Shown: in pieces, positions 7,664 to 15,802 of the stretch
How positions within the stretch are numbered: position 1 is the first letter of the stretch
How the letters are laid out: each line of letters opens with the position of its first letter
Assembly (NCBI GenBank): GCA_027066965.1
Contig: JAMOMT010000157.1
Coordinates: forward strand, 1 to 21,924
Source: Archaeoglobaceae archaeon
GTDB lineage: Archaea; Halobacteriota; Archaeoglobi; Archaeoglobales; Archaeoglobaceae
Direction: 5' to 3'
DNA length: 21,924 nucleotides
The notes under the pieces: model-generated
Told to the model about the DNA's origin: nothing
The model's database searches: none
Seen by the model: only the letters and a program-made list of their open reading frames with translations
Made by a program: the position numbers and the translations under genes

Positions 7664-7831
7664 TTGGACGTGGACGTAGAGTGTCCGAAGTGCGGAGCTA
7701 AGGTTAAGGTCGTAGAAAAGCTGGAAAAAGGTGAGAGAGCAATTTACGTACTTGAGTGCCCAAACTGCGGAGGAAAGGGGAAGCTGATAAGGATAGGAGA
7801 GATCGGGACAGAAATACTCGACTTCGAGTGA
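7664..7831 (+). CDS. Small zinc-ribbon protein, 55 aa
   Basis: This short ORF reads DVDVECPKCGAKVKV onward and has two knuckles, C7-P-K-C10 and C32-P-N-C35, typical of a zinc ribbon, then an acidic C-terminus. The start is TTG at 7664, chosen because a full-strength GGGAGGTGA (7651-7659, overlapping the birA stop) sits at the right distance; GTG at 7670 would be too far. Its stop codon ends at 7831, the base before the rfcS stop on the other strand, so the two convergent genes abut with no spacer. It is probably cotranscribed with birA. I do not recognise a specific function; nucleic-acid or protein binding is the generic guess. Confidence 0.75.
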   Translation: MDVDVECPKCGAKVKVVEKLEKGERAIYVLECPNCGGKGKLIRIGEIGTEILDFE

Positions 7832-8806
7832 CTACTTTTTGCCTTTCATGGCCTTTCCAACTGTCGTTAGAAACGCCAAGTAAGCGTCAAGCTGTATCCT
7901 GTCGTGAGCCCCCTCTGTAAGCCTGAAGTCGACTTCTCCGAGCTTGTCTATGAGCAGAACCTTCATTTTTTCGTCCATGCTCGAAGAAATAATTTCCTTG
8001 AATAGCTGTGAGACGACGTCCTCTCCACTCATTCCGTACTCTACCATGAGCCTGTCTAGGACTTCTCTCGCCTCCATGAACTTTCCACTTAAAGCGGTTT
8101 CGAGCATTTCCTTCAGCTCTTCTGGCCTTGCAGTTGCAGTTATCTGGTAGATCGCGTTGGCATCAACTTTCCTGTTAAGAGCTGCAGCTCCCTGAAGTGC
8201 GTTTATTGCCTTTCTGAAGTCTCCTCCTGAGACGTAAACTAAAGCTTCGAGTCCGTCATCTGTTATCTCTACACCCTCCTTCTCGCAGATCTCGAGCAAC
8301 CTCTTTTTCATCGCTTCCGGAGGAACGGGCTTGAACTTGAAAACTGCACACCTCGACTGTATCGGCTCGATTATCCTACTCACGTAGTTACAGCTTAGTA
8401 TAAACCTGCAGATTTTAGAGTACATTTCCATAGTTCTCCTCAAAGCCGCCTGAGCGTCTGCAGTTAGAGCGTCTGCCTCGTCGAGGAATATTATCTTGAA
8501 AGGAGCGTTTATTGGAGCAGTTCTTGCAAACTCCTTTATCTTGTGCCTGACAACGTCTATACCTCTCTCGTCACTCGCATTCATTTCTATGAAGTTCTCT
8601 CTCCAGTCCTCTCCAAAGAGGTCCCTCGCAAGGGCTATCGCACTCGCAGTTTTTCCCGTGCCAGGAGGTCCAGCAAAGAGAAGGTGGGGTATGTTCTTCT
8701 GTTCGACGTATCCCTTGAGTCTCGCTACGACTTCCTCCTGATCTACTATCTCGTCAAGGGTTTTGGGCCTGTACTTTTCGACCCATATTTCATACTCAAT
8801 GCTCAT
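7832..8806 (-). CDS. rfcS: Replication factor C small subunit (clamp loader ATPase)
   Basis: This is an AAA+ subunit of the complex that opens the PCNA ring and loads it on primer-template DNA. In 324 residues it shows the RFC box W-V-E-K-Y-R-P near the N-terminus, Walker A G46-P-P-G-T-G-K-T53, Walker B D109-E-A-D112, sensor 1 LSCNY and the arginine-finger S151-R-C motif; the C-terminal collar follows. It carries no intein. The ATG at 8806 gives MSIEYEIWVEKYRP. A TAAAATAC element about 28 bp upstream on the minus strand is a plausible TATA box. The large subunit gene is not in this window. Confidence 0.96.
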   Translation of the reverse strand: MSIEYEIWVEKYRPKTLDEIVDQEEVVARLKGYVEQKNIPHLLFAGPPGTGKTASAIALARDLFGEDWRENFIEMNASDERGIDVVRHKIKEFARTAPINAPFKIIFLDEADALTADAQAALRRTMEMYSKICRFILSCNYVSRIIEPIQSRCAVFKFKPVPPEAMKKRLLEICEKEGVEITDDGLEALVYVSGGDFRKAINALQGAAALNRKVDANAIYQITATARPEELKEMLETALSGKFMEAREVLDRLMVEYGMSGEDVVSQLFKEIISSSMDEKMKVLLIDKLGEVDFRLTEGAHDRIQLDAYLAFLTTVGKAMKGKK

Positions 8807-8955
8807 TGTTCTGGTTTTGTGGTTTTACAGTATTTTACTTTGATGTTTTTGCAGTAACTTTGCGGCAACGTGTTCGCTCGCCGAGACATTTTCGTTAAGT
8901 CGCGAATGGTTGAGTGGGCTGGAGTAGAAACGGTTAAAAGAAAACAGATTGAACA

Positions 8956-8976
8956 ATAAATTTAAAAATTAAAAAT
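8956..8976 (-). terminator. T-rich terminator after dsrJ
   Basis: Directly after the dsrJ stop the minus strand reads two TTTTT runs separated by AA, followed by AAATTTATTG. Such oligo-T tracts are the intrinsic termination signal of archaeal RNA polymerase. The rest of the gap (8807-8955) must hold the rfcS promoter; I see no gene there. Confidence 0.5.
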
Positions 8977-9435
8977 TTAGGAAGTGGAGTTTATCTTTGG
9001 GTACATCTTCTGGAAGTGCTGTATCAGCAGGGTTGCGTTGACTTCTCCCTTCTGCTTGACGAGGTCAGGAGTGCTGTGGCACTCAAAGCAGTATGGCCTA
9101 ACTCCAACGAAGTTGTGGCACTTCCCACAGAAGTCGTCGTACGACTTGTGGCACTGGAAGCACTGCACGAGCTGCGTCTTGTAAGGAACATCGTACGTAT
9201 TACTGATGTAGAACCCTTCTCCCTTTCTGACGTTCATTTCCCTCCACTTAACTAGCAGTTCCATGTGGTCGGAGATCATGTAGCTCTCGCTCTCGACGCA
9301 GTGCGTTTTATTCTTTGGAAGTACGAGTTTTGGAGGTGTTATCTGCTCTCCCATTGCTGCGTTGTACCAGACAGGCAGAGTCATTGCGATCAGGAACACA
9401 ACGATCCCGGCAATAACCCACTTTGTGCTGTACAT
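8977..9435 (-). CDS. dsrJ: DsrJ/HmeE triheme cytochrome c
   Basis: This is the extracytoplasmic cytochrome subunit of the DsrMKJOP (Hme) complex. Residues 6-24 form a single N-terminal membrane anchor (WVIAGIVVFLIAMTLP). Three CxxCH heme sites follow: C92-F-Q-C-H96, C103-G-K-C-H107 and C116-F-E-C-H120. C46, upstream of the heme sites, may correspond to the cysteine reported as an unusual distal heme ligand in Allochromatium DsrJ; this is inferred, not aligned. I chose the ATG at 9435, 152 residues, because GAGGTGG sits just ahead of it; the frame also allows a GTG at 9444. It is the last gene of the operon, 11 bp after dsrK. Confidence 0.9.
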   Translation of the reverse strand: MYSTKWVIAGIVVFLIAMTLPVWYNAAMGEQITPPKLVLPKNKTHCVESESYMISDHMELLVKWREMNVRKGEGFYISNTYDVPYKTQLVQCFQCHKSYDDFCGKCHNFVGVRPYCFECHSTPDLVKQKGEVNATLLIQHFQKMYPKINSTS

Positions 9436-9446
9436 CGCTACCACCT

Positions 9447-11087
9447 CTACTCTTCTTCCTTACCCGGCAGCGGGTTTCCTCTGAGGTCAAGTTCTCTCTC
9501 CTGTTCTTCATCGCTCATCAGCAGTGCGTTGCCTACGAGTTCCATCATGCCTCCGACTGCTACTGGCAGCTTCCAGAACTCAAAGAGCGTTGGAAATGCA
9601 GCCTTATCTATAGCACATATTGTGCAAAGGTAGTTAACTCCGTAGCGCTTGTGCACGTGCTTGAGGGCCATAGCTCTTGGCATTCCTCCTCTCATCCTGA
9701 GCTCCATGACTTCATCAGCCAGCAAACCTCCACCGCTTCCACAGCAGTATGTCTTCTCCCTTATGCTGTGCTCTGGCATTTCGTAGAAGTAGTTGCACAC
9801 GCTCTTTATCACGTACCTCGGCTCCTCGTAGAGACCCATGCCTCTTGCGGGGTTGCAGGAGTCGTGGAACGTAACTTTCCAGTGGTCGTTCCTGCTCTTG
9901 TCGAGGTCTATCTTCTTGTGTTCTATCAAGTCGGCAACGAACTCTGCTATGTGCACCATCTTTGCCTCAGCAGCGTTCTCGAAATACGTGCCAGTTATCG
10001 GGTTCACCGGGTCTTCGAGGGTCTTTGGCGGCGGGTTCATCGTCGCCATGAACTGGTGCTTGTCTCTCCACATGTGCCCACACTCGCCACCAAGAATCCA
10101 CTTGACTCCAAGCCTTTCAGCCTCCTCGTATATCTTGTGGCTCAGCTTCTGTGCGAGCTCGTAGCTTGCGAATGTACCGAAGTTACCACCCTCGCTCGCG
10201 TACGTTGACCATGTGTAGGTGAAGCCGTACCTCTCCTCAAGTTCGTGGAACAGCATTATGTAACCCATGCAGACGTACCAGTGCGGGGTTGCGAAGTAGT
10301 CTGCCGAAGGCGCGACGAAGAGTATGTCAGCCCCCTTCTTGTTTATTGGCACTTCGATCTCTATTCCAGTTATCTCGTAAACGTCCTCAGCGACGCTCTG
10401 CAGAGCTCCAGCAATACCTCCCGGCAAAAGTCCGAGGTGGTTTCCAGTCCTGGCACATGCGGCTATTGATATGTAGCTGAACCTCTGGACAGTTCCAATC
10501 TCCTGTAACATCTCCCTGCCTCTCCAGACTATGTCTGCTGTGTCGATTCCGTACGGGCAGAAGGCTGAGCACCTTCTGCAGAGGGAGCACTGGTAGAGGT
10601 AGTAATAGAGCTCCTTTATCACGTCCTCCGTAAGCTCCCTTGCTCCAGCCCACTCGCCGAACACCTTTCCAACTTTGGTGAAGTACCTCCTGTAAATACT
10701 CCTAAGTAGCTCAGCTCTTGCAACTGGCATGTTCTTCGGGTCACCAGTTCCTATGTAGTAGTGGCATTTATCTGCGCAGGCACCACACCTGACGCATATG
10801 TCCATGAAGAGCTTAAACTGCCTGTGCTTCTCGAGAAGTTCCTTGAACTTGTTCAGAAAAGTCTCCTTCCAGTTCTCTGGTAGATGCCAGTCCGGTTCGA
10901 GTGGATCCCAGTCTCTGTATGGTATGCCAAGCTGATCGGCATCTCTCTTAAGTATTGGATAGTGATAAAATCCCGGCTTAAAGTCCTTCTCGGTTACCGG
11001 CTTTAGTAAATCTCTCCAGCTCGTGAACTTCTGTTCGACCTTGAGGTACTCCTTATCTCCAATCTTAACTTTTTTAACGTCCTCCAT
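9447..11087 (-). CDS. dsrK: DsrK/HmeD, HdrD-like iron-sulfur protein
   Basis: This cytoplasmic subunit resembles heterodisulfide reductase HdrD. It is thought to pass electrons from the membrane part of the complex toward sulfite reductase, probably via the DsrC disulfide. Two [4Fe-4S] sites are visible: C98-x2-C101-x2-C104-x3-C108 and C167-x2-C170-x2-C173-x3-C177. The CCG domain follows, with G-E-C336-G-H, C411, C448-C449-G and C488-x2-C491, which would hold a noncubane cluster. At 546 residues it has normal length. The ATG at 11087 is preceded by GGAGGTG lying in the end of dsrM, only 3 bp separating the genes. No membrane segment is seen. Confidence 0.95.
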   Translation of the reverse strand: MEDVKKVKIGDKEYLKVEQKFTSWRDLLKPVTEKDFKPGFYHYPILKRDADQLGIPYRDWDPLEPDWHLPENWKETFLNKFKELLEKHRQFKLFMDICVRCGACADKCHYYIGTGDPKNMPVARAELLRSIYRRYFTKVGKVFGEWAGARELTEDVIKELYYYLYQCSLCRRCSAFCPYGIDTADIVWRGREMLQEIGTVQRFSYISIAACARTGNHLGLLPGGIAGALQSVAEDVYEITGIEIEVPINKKGADILFVAPSADYFATPHWYVCMGYIMLFHELEERYGFTYTWSTYASEGGNFGTFASYELAQKLSHKIYEEAERLGVKWILGGECGHMWRDKHQFMATMNPPPKTLEDPVNPITGTYFENAAEAKMVHIAEFVADLIEHKKIDLDKSRNDHWKVTFHDSCNPARGMGLYEEPRYVIKSVCNYFYEMPEHSIREKTYCCGSGGGLLADEVMELRMRGGMPRAMALKHVHKRYGVNYLCTICAIDKAAFPTLFEFWKLPVAVGGMMELVGNALLMSDEEQERELDLRGNPLPGKEEE

Positions 11088-11090
11088 CCG

Positions 11091-12041
11091 TTACACCTCC
11101 GGCTTCACCTTATATCCGTTTTCGGCAATCTCGTCAAGCTGGTCCTTGTACATCTCGTAGTACTCCTGCCAGGATATGCCGTGGTATGGTGGGTTCCACG
11201 GATTGATGTGCACGCGAGCCCTATTGTCGTTCGGCATGTTCCTGCTTGGGCTGAAGAACACTCCGGCGAAGTGCATCACCTTGCTAAACGGCAGGTAAGC
11301 TACTGTTATACAGACGAGGCTGAGGTGTAAGAAGAACATCCAGCCAATCTGGTTAACCACAGCAGCGCTAGCAGGGTGGAAGCTAACTATTCCAAGGGCA
11401 ACCTCCTTGACGGCGTAGAGGTCGACCTTGAAGAAGTACCTCATCAGGTTGCCTGTTATGAGTATGCCCGCAACGAGAGCGAGTATCAGGTGATCAGCCG
11501 GATAGGATATGTTTCTCTCTCTGGAGCAGAGTATCCTTCTCGCCCAGAGCCAGAAGAGCGCTACGAGAGCAAGTATTCCAGTTATGTAGAGGGCTGGCAC
11601 GTAAGCTGGTTGTCCGTCAAGGGCGTTGATCCAGCTCAGAAATCCGGGAACAGGGTTCGCAAAGAACCTGAGATGTCTCAGCACGATTATCAACATCGAG
11701 TAGTGGAACAGCAAGGCGAAGAGCCAGAGCCACCTCGTATCAACACCCTTCTGCTTGTCGAGCCAGTACCTAGTGTTCCTGAACAAGCTCCTGAAAAGGA
11801 AGACCTCGACTATCATTCTGCCTATGGTCTCCCACATCGTGTAGGGACTGTCTAACCTGTCCTCCCATGTTCTCCTTATGAACGGCAGACTCTTCTGCTG
11901 TCCGCATGTCGTTGGTATCTTGAGCGGAACTGGTGACTTAGCCCAGTTGATTACCCTGTTTATTGTGCCTATTATGAATATCGCACCGGCTATGTACGGC
12001 AGTACGTCAGCAATAAAGAGTTTCAGGTAAACGAGGCTCAT
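11091..12041 (-). CDS. dsrM: DsrM/HmeC, membrane cytochrome b subunit
   Basis: This is an integral membrane protein of 316 residues related to NarI and HdrE. It is expected to carry b hemes and exchange electrons with menaquinone. About six hydrophobic segments are visible. Histidines inside them, such as LLFHYSMLIIVLRHLRFF and FFLHLSLVCITVAYLP, are candidate heme ligands. The C-terminal ~50 residues are polar and charged and should face the cytoplasm near DsrK. The start overlaps the dsrP stop in an ATGA (12038-12041), which implies translational coupling. Identity rests on both sequence and its place in the five-gene operon. Confidence 0.93.
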   Translation of the reverse strand: MSLVYLKLFIADVLPYIAGAIFIIGTINRVINWAKSPVPLKIPTTCGQQKSLPFIRRTWEDRLDSPYTMWETIGRMIVEVFLFRSLFRNTRYWLDKQKGVDTRWLWLFALLFHYSMLIIVLRHLRFFANPVPGFLSWINALDGQPAYVPALYITGILALVALFWLWARRILCSRERNISYPADHLILALVAGILITGNLMRYFFKVDLYAVKEVALGIVSFHPASAAVVNQIGWMFFLHLSLVCITVAYLPFSKVMHFAGVFFSPSRNMPNDNRARVHINPWNPPYHGISWQEYYEMYKDQLDEIAENGYKVKPEV

Positions 12042-13204
12042 TCTTCTTCCACCTCCCCTCTCTCGGGCAGTATAGCGAATATCTTAAGCCCTATACAGTA
12101 GACTAAGCAAGCCATCGACATCAGGCCTATAATCTCTGCATACTCAACCCAGCTCGGATAGTACGGCACTATCCAGAACGGCCTGAAGATCATTCCTGGG
12201 ACGAGGTCCTTCGGGTATCCAAGTCCCGGAGTTATGAGTGAATATCTCTCACCGTAAACTGCTATTGCGACTATGAATCCTGCAATTCCCATACCCCAGT
12301 CCGTCTTACCCCACGGGGTAAGCAGGATCAGGACTGTCAACAAACAGCCTCCGACCTGTATCACCCAGAAGTCCCAGGCGTACGGGTAGCGGAAGTCGAA
12401 CAGAGCCATGTGTATTGCTCCGGCGTTTCCTGGGATGTACGCGGTATCGAGAGCCTCTGCAGCGAAGCAGTAGAGCAACAGAATCGTGAGAGCTCCCATA
12501 ATCTTCGCGAGAACCCACATCAGGTTCCTGTCGAGCGGTCTGTTCGTCCACTTGAAAGTTAGCAGCCAAATCGGTATGAGTAGTCCAAGACCGCTGACTA
12601 TAGCCGAGACTATGAACATCGGTATTGTGAGCGACGAGTGATAGAGGTCGGTTGAGTAAACGAAACCGACGATACCACCAGTACCGCTGTGAACCAGAAC
12701 TGCCCAAGCAACTGCGAGAACTGCAAGAGCCTTGGTTATCCTGTACTTCTCGCCGAACTGGGCCATCAGGTAAACGAAACCGATGACGAAGTAGCTCGAG
12801 TACAAGAAGCTGTTCCAGGAGAAGACGGATGTCGGGTTGTAGTGCATGAGAACGTTGAGAGCATTTTCGGGGTTACCAATGTCCTGCATAATGGATAACA
12901 TCGCAGCAACAATCGTTGCAAGGGCAAAAACGCAGGCACTTCTCGAGAAGAACTTGAACTCGGTTTTACCGAAGACACCCGATAACGCGGATACTATCAG
13001 TGAACCCGCGCTTGCACCTATGGTGTAACAGATTGCTGCAGTACCGAAGCCCCAGGGAACTCTCTGGCTCAGTCCTGTAACGCAGTGACCGTAAACGAGC
13101 TGCAGGTACCAGGCGTAGAACCCCCAGATCATTAGGGCGAAGAATATTCCGCAGATCAGCCAGTATCCATTGCTTCTACCATCTATTTTCTTAAACTCAA
13201 CCAC
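12038..13204 (-). CDS. dsrP: DsrP/HmeB, NrfD-like membrane subunit
   Basis: This is a 388-residue NrfD/PsrC-family integral membrane protein with about ten hydrophobic segments and no heme-binding CxxCH. It is expected to oxidise menaquinol and work with the ferredoxin-like DsrO on the outer face. Family-like features include GLSQRVPWGFGTAAICYTIG near the N-terminus and alternating helices with aromatic ends throughout. The start is GTG at 13204, with AAGGAGGTG just upstream in the 13-bp gap after dsrO. It ends in the ATGA overlap with dsrM. Confidence 0.93.
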   Translation of the reverse strand: MVEFKKIDGRSNGYWLICGIFFALMIWGFYAWYLQLVYGHCVTGLSQRVPWGFGTAAICYTIGASAGSLIVSALSGVFGKTEFKFFSRSACVFALATIVAAMLSIMQDIGNPENALNVLMHYNPTSVFSWNSFLYSSYFVIGFVYLMAQFGEKYRITKALAVLAVAWAVLVHSGTGGIVGFVYSTDLYHSSLTIPMFIVSAIVSGLGLLIPIWLLTFKWTNRPLDRNLMWVLAKIMGALTILLLYCFAAEALDTAYIPGNAGAIHMALFDFRYPYAWDFWVIQVGGCLLTVLILLTPWGKTDWGMGIAGFIVAIAVYGERYSLITPGLGYPKDLVPGMIFRPFWIVPYYPSWVEYAEIIGLMSMACLVYCIGLKIFAILPERGEVEEE

Positions 13205-13217
13205 AGCTCACACCTCC

Positions 13218-14033
13218 TTACAGGTTGTGGTAAAAGACCTTTGGATCAGTCCCAAGTCCACCCCTGAGCCTGATGACCTTTGAAGTCCTTACGATCTTGG
13301 AGACTTCAGAATTGGGGTCTTTCAGGTTTCCGAACACGAGGGCGTTGTACGGGCAAACCTGCACACAGACGGGCTTGGGGTTCTTTACGCCCTCGCACCT
13401 CTCCATGTCTATCAACCACCTGCAGAACTCGCACTTCATCGGCACTCCGTCCTTCCTTATTGGCACCTCCGGGTTTATCTTCTTCAGATCCTCAAGCGGG
13501 TCCTTGAATGTGAAAGTTCTCGCATTGTAAGGACATGCTACCATGCAGTACCTGCATCCTATGCACCTGTGAAGATCGACAACAACGATACCGTCCGGCC
13601 TCTTGTAAGAGGCCTTCGTTGGACAGACTTCAACGCAAGCTGGGTGTTCGCACTCCTGACACATCAGCGGGAAAAAGCGCCAGCTCGCATCCTCTGTGGC
13701 CTTCGCCGCAATTATCCTGATCATGTAGCAGTCAAACCTCGGGTTGTCCGGCATCCTTGGAACATTGTTCGCAAGATCACATGCTTCAACGCACGGCGGT
13801 CTAAGGTTTCTTAGCAGCTCGTTCTGTTTGTCAAGTGATAGCTCGTCGAACTTGATTCCCTTTTTTTCGAGTAATTTGTTGACACACTCTGTGCACTTAT
13901 CCACCTGAACTACCATCGCCCACTCGTATTTCGAAAGGTCAACATCTGTAGAAGTTACCTGCATTGCTTTGCCAGTAGCAATCGCTGCGGTGCTCGTGGC
14001 AAGCAGCACCAGAAACTCACGTCTTGAGGTCAC
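13218..14033 (-). CDS. dsrO: DsrO/HmeA, Tat-exported ferredoxin-like subunit
   Basis: This extracytoplasmic iron-sulfur protein is paired with DsrP. The N-terminus M-T-S-R4-R5-E-F-L is a twin-arginine signal followed by a hydrophobic stretch, so it should be exported folded. Cysteine groups for up to four [4Fe-4S] clusters are C47-x2-C50 with C81-x3-C85, then C125/C128/C133/C137, C157/C160/C163/C167, and C201/C204 with C223/C227. The first group is split by about 30 residues. I start at GTG 14033 because GGAGGTGA lies 4 bp before it; a TTG at 14051 is possible but has no ribosome site. It is the first gene of the operon. Confidence 0.92.
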   Translation of the reverse strand: MTSRREFLVLLATSTAAIATGKAMQVTSTDVDLSKYEWAMVVQVDKCTECVNKLLEKKGIKFDELSLDKQNELLRNLRPPCVEACDLANNVPRMPDNPRFDCYMIRIIAAKATEDASWRFFPLMCQECEHPACVEVCPTKASYKRPDGIVVVDLHRCIGCRYCMVACPYNARTFTFKDPLEDLKKINPEVPIRKDGVPMKCEFCRWLIDMERCEGVKNPKPVCVQVCPYNALVFGNLKDPNSEVSKIVRTSKVIRLRGGLGTDPKVFYHNL

Positions 14034-14071
14034 ACACTCACCTCCTTCCAAGAGCTAATCACTGCACCACT

Positions 14072-14103
14072 AAAGCTCCCACTGCAGATGCAAAGGGAGC
14101 TTT
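14072..14103 (-). promoter_or_regulatory. Leader hairpin of the dsr/hme operon
   Basis: AAAGCTCCC (14072-14080) and GGGAGCTTT (14095-14103) form a perfect 9-bp stem with a 14-nt loop. It lies 39-70 bp upstream of the dsrO GTG and, if the TATA box at 14135-14142 is right, inside the transcribed leader. No T-run follows on the minus strand, so it is not an obvious terminator. It could stabilise the mRNA or act as a protein site. Confidence 0.5.
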
Positions 14104-14134
14104 GAAGCTTCCTTTGGCTTTCCGGGGTCAGAGT

Positions 14135-14142
14135 TTATTAAT
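14135..14142 (-). promoter_or_regulatory. Probable TATA box of the dsr/hme operon
   Basis: On the minus strand this reads ATTAATAA, within ACATTAATAAACTC. A start about 26 bp downstream (near 14113) would give a leader of roughly 80 nt that carries the hairpin and the GGAGGTGA ribosome site. It is the best AT-rich element in the gap, but it was assigned by eye. Confidence 0.4.
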
Positions 14143-14286
14143 GTTTTGGTATAGGTGGCCAGATTGAACTAATAAGGTGAAAAGAAGGCGTCACGTCGCT
14201 AATACTGTAGTTCAAAAGGGCTACACTTAGCTGATCTACGCCGGCGAGTTTCGACTTACACACACTCAAGATTCATTTGAAACCGT

Positions 14287-14318
14287 CTGTTAACAGCATC
14301 TTAACGTCTAGTTAACTA
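14287..14318. promoter_or_regulatory. Paired GTTAAC palindromes in the dsrO-cobQ gap
   Basis: CTGTTAACAG (14287-14296) and TAGTTAACTA (14309-14318) are both perfect 10-bp palindromes with the same GTTAAC core. Their centres are 22 bp apart, two helical turns. They lie in the 305-bp gene-free stretch 14034-14338, just past the cobQ stop and about 175 bp upstream of the dsr promoter. The rest of the gap holds the dsr promoter and leader and otherwise nothing I can name. Confidence 0.35.
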
Positions 14319-14338
14319 AATCCCGAAGTTAAGCCTGA

Positions 14339-15766
14339 CTACTGCACCCATTCTAATATCGCCTCGATGTTTAAAGCGTTTTCGACTACTTTCGAGAATT
14401 TCTCAATCCGGTCATCAAAATTTGAAAATTTTACATCGACTCCAAGGTACTTTGAAAGAGCTTTCACGACATTCTCATTCCAGAAAAGTGCATGTGTGTA
14501 AGTCCCCCATACCAAACCGCTGTCGTTCTCGCAGCCTTCAAGGCTCGAGTCTGGGTTTTCGAACACGTACTTGCCTGAAACGTGGGTGACCCCCTTGTGG
14601 ATTTCGTACCCCTTTACGACTCCCCTCACTTTTCCTATCACCTCTGCACTTCCGATTACCTTCCTCTCTACCTGAGAGCACGTCTTCCTATAGTTTCTGA
14701 ACTCAGTTATTGCATCGAGCAGGCCTAGTCCCTTGGCTCTGATTCTGCTGTGCTCTACTCCAAAGTCGACTAACTCTTTTCCGAGCATTTGATACCCCCC
14801 GCAAATTCCTATTACGATGTTCTCCTTGGAGAACGACCTTATTTTTTCGTCCATACCAGTCTTTCTAACCATTTCGAGGTCGAGGAAAGTGTCCTTGCTC
14901 CCCGGCACTATCAGGATTTCCACGTCGAGCTCATCCTTCAAGCCAACGAACTTGCTTATCTCCCTTATCGGCTCGAAGTCCGTGAAGTTTGACACCTTAT
15001 CTAGTCTCAGTATTCCCACGGGCCTGTCCTCTATTGGCCACTCCTCTATGCACAGGCTGTCCTCTGAAAAAACGGACTCCACGTATGGGATGACCCCAAG
15101 GACCCTCACTCCTGTGAGCTCCTCGAGTTTTCTCACTCCGCTCTCTAGGATGTCTACTCTACCTCTCAGCCTGTTTATCACGAAGCCTCTCACGAGCCCT
15201 CTGACGTCTTCCGGCAGCAGGAGGTAGGAGCCGTAGAGGGATGCGAAAACACCCCCTCTGTCTATGTCTCCCACCACGAGTATTGCCGGTCTCGCAATCC
15301 TTGCAATCCCTATGTTCGCCAGATCTCTGTCGTACAGGTTTATTTCCGCAATTCCTCCCGCCCCCTCTATTACAACGAGGTCGAACTCCTCTGCGAGCTC
15401 CCTGTAAGCTTTCTCCACGACCTTTCTGAGCTCTCCGACCATCGAGTAGTACTGCTTGCTGCTAATGTCTCCAACGGCCTCTCCGAGCAGAACGAGCTGA
15501 GAAACGAAGTTTCCCTTCGGCTTGAGCAGTATCGGGTTCATTCTTGCATCAGGCTCCACTCCGGCAGCTTTTGCCTGCATTGCTTGGGCTATGGCTATCT
15601 CCTTCCCGTCCCTCGTTACGTATGAGTTCAGGCTCATGTTCTGAGCTTTGAATGGTGCGACGCTGTAGCCTCTCCTGCTCAAAATCCTGCAGAGAGCCGT
15701 AGCTATTGCTGACTTTCCAGCGTTGCTCGTGGTTCCTGCGACCATCAGAGCTTTGCTAGCTTTCAT
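14339..15766 (-). CDS. cobQ: Cobyric acid synthase (CobQ/CbiP)
   Basis: This glutamine-dependent enzyme amidates four carboxylates of adenosylcobyrinic a,c-diamide in cobalamin synthesis. The 475-residue protein has an N-terminal P-loop-like domain (G11-T-T-S-N-A-G-K-S19, then FKAQNMSLNS, EGAGGIAEINL and GDIDRGGVFASLYG). A class I glutamine amidotransferase domain follows, with nucleophile C322 in G-I-C-G-G-Y-Q-M-L and H425 in G-T-Y-T-H-A-L-F. All are normal for the family. It follows hisB after 36 bp on the same strand and may share its transcript. The ATG at 15766 begins MKASKALMVAGTTSNAGK. Confidence 0.95.
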   Translation of the reverse strand: MKASKALMVAGTTSNAGKSAIATALCRILSRRGYSVAPFKAQNMSLNSYVTRDGKEIAIAQAMQAKAAGVEPDARMNPILLKPKGNFVSQLVLLGEAVGDISSKQYYSMVGELRKVVEKAYRELAEEFDLVVIEGAGGIAEINLYDRDLANIGIARIARPAILVVGDIDRGGVFASLYGSYLLLPEDVRGLVRGFVINRLRGRVDILESGVRKLEELTGVRVLGVIPYVESVFSEDSLCIEEWPIEDRPVGILRLDKVSNFTDFEPIREISKFVGLKDELDVEILIVPGSKDTFLDLEMVRKTGMDEKIRSFSKENIVIGICGGYQMLGKELVDFGVEHSRIRAKGLGLLDAITEFRNYRKTCSQVERKVIGSAEVIGKVRGVVKGYEIHKGVTHVSGKYVFENPDSSLEGCENDSGLVWGTYTHALFWNENVVKALSKYLGVDVKFSNFDDRIEKFSKVVENALNIEAILEWVQ

Positions 15767-15802
15767 AGTGCTGAAACATCTAAGGCTCGAAGCTTTTGGG
15801 AC

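Noticed and set aside
9423..10208. A 261-codon open frame on the plus strand across dsrJ/dsrK
   Set aside because: It is antisense to two certain genes with full motif sets, its protein is His/Val/Leu-rich with no domain, and it has no promoter or ribosome site.
8977..14033. Treating the dsrMKJOP-like operon as a new system
   Set aside because: All five subunits and their order match the known Hme complex of Archaeoglobus; it is a well-described family.
14034..14051. Longer dsrO from TTG at 14051
   Set aside because: The added residues are encoded by the GGAGGTGA ribosome site itself and would displace the twin-arginine signal from the N-terminus.
14206..14225. TGTAG/CTACA hairpin with a TTCAAA loop, slightly T-arm-like
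   Set aside because: Only five pairs, no acceptor or anticodon arm around it; not a tRNA, and common by chance.
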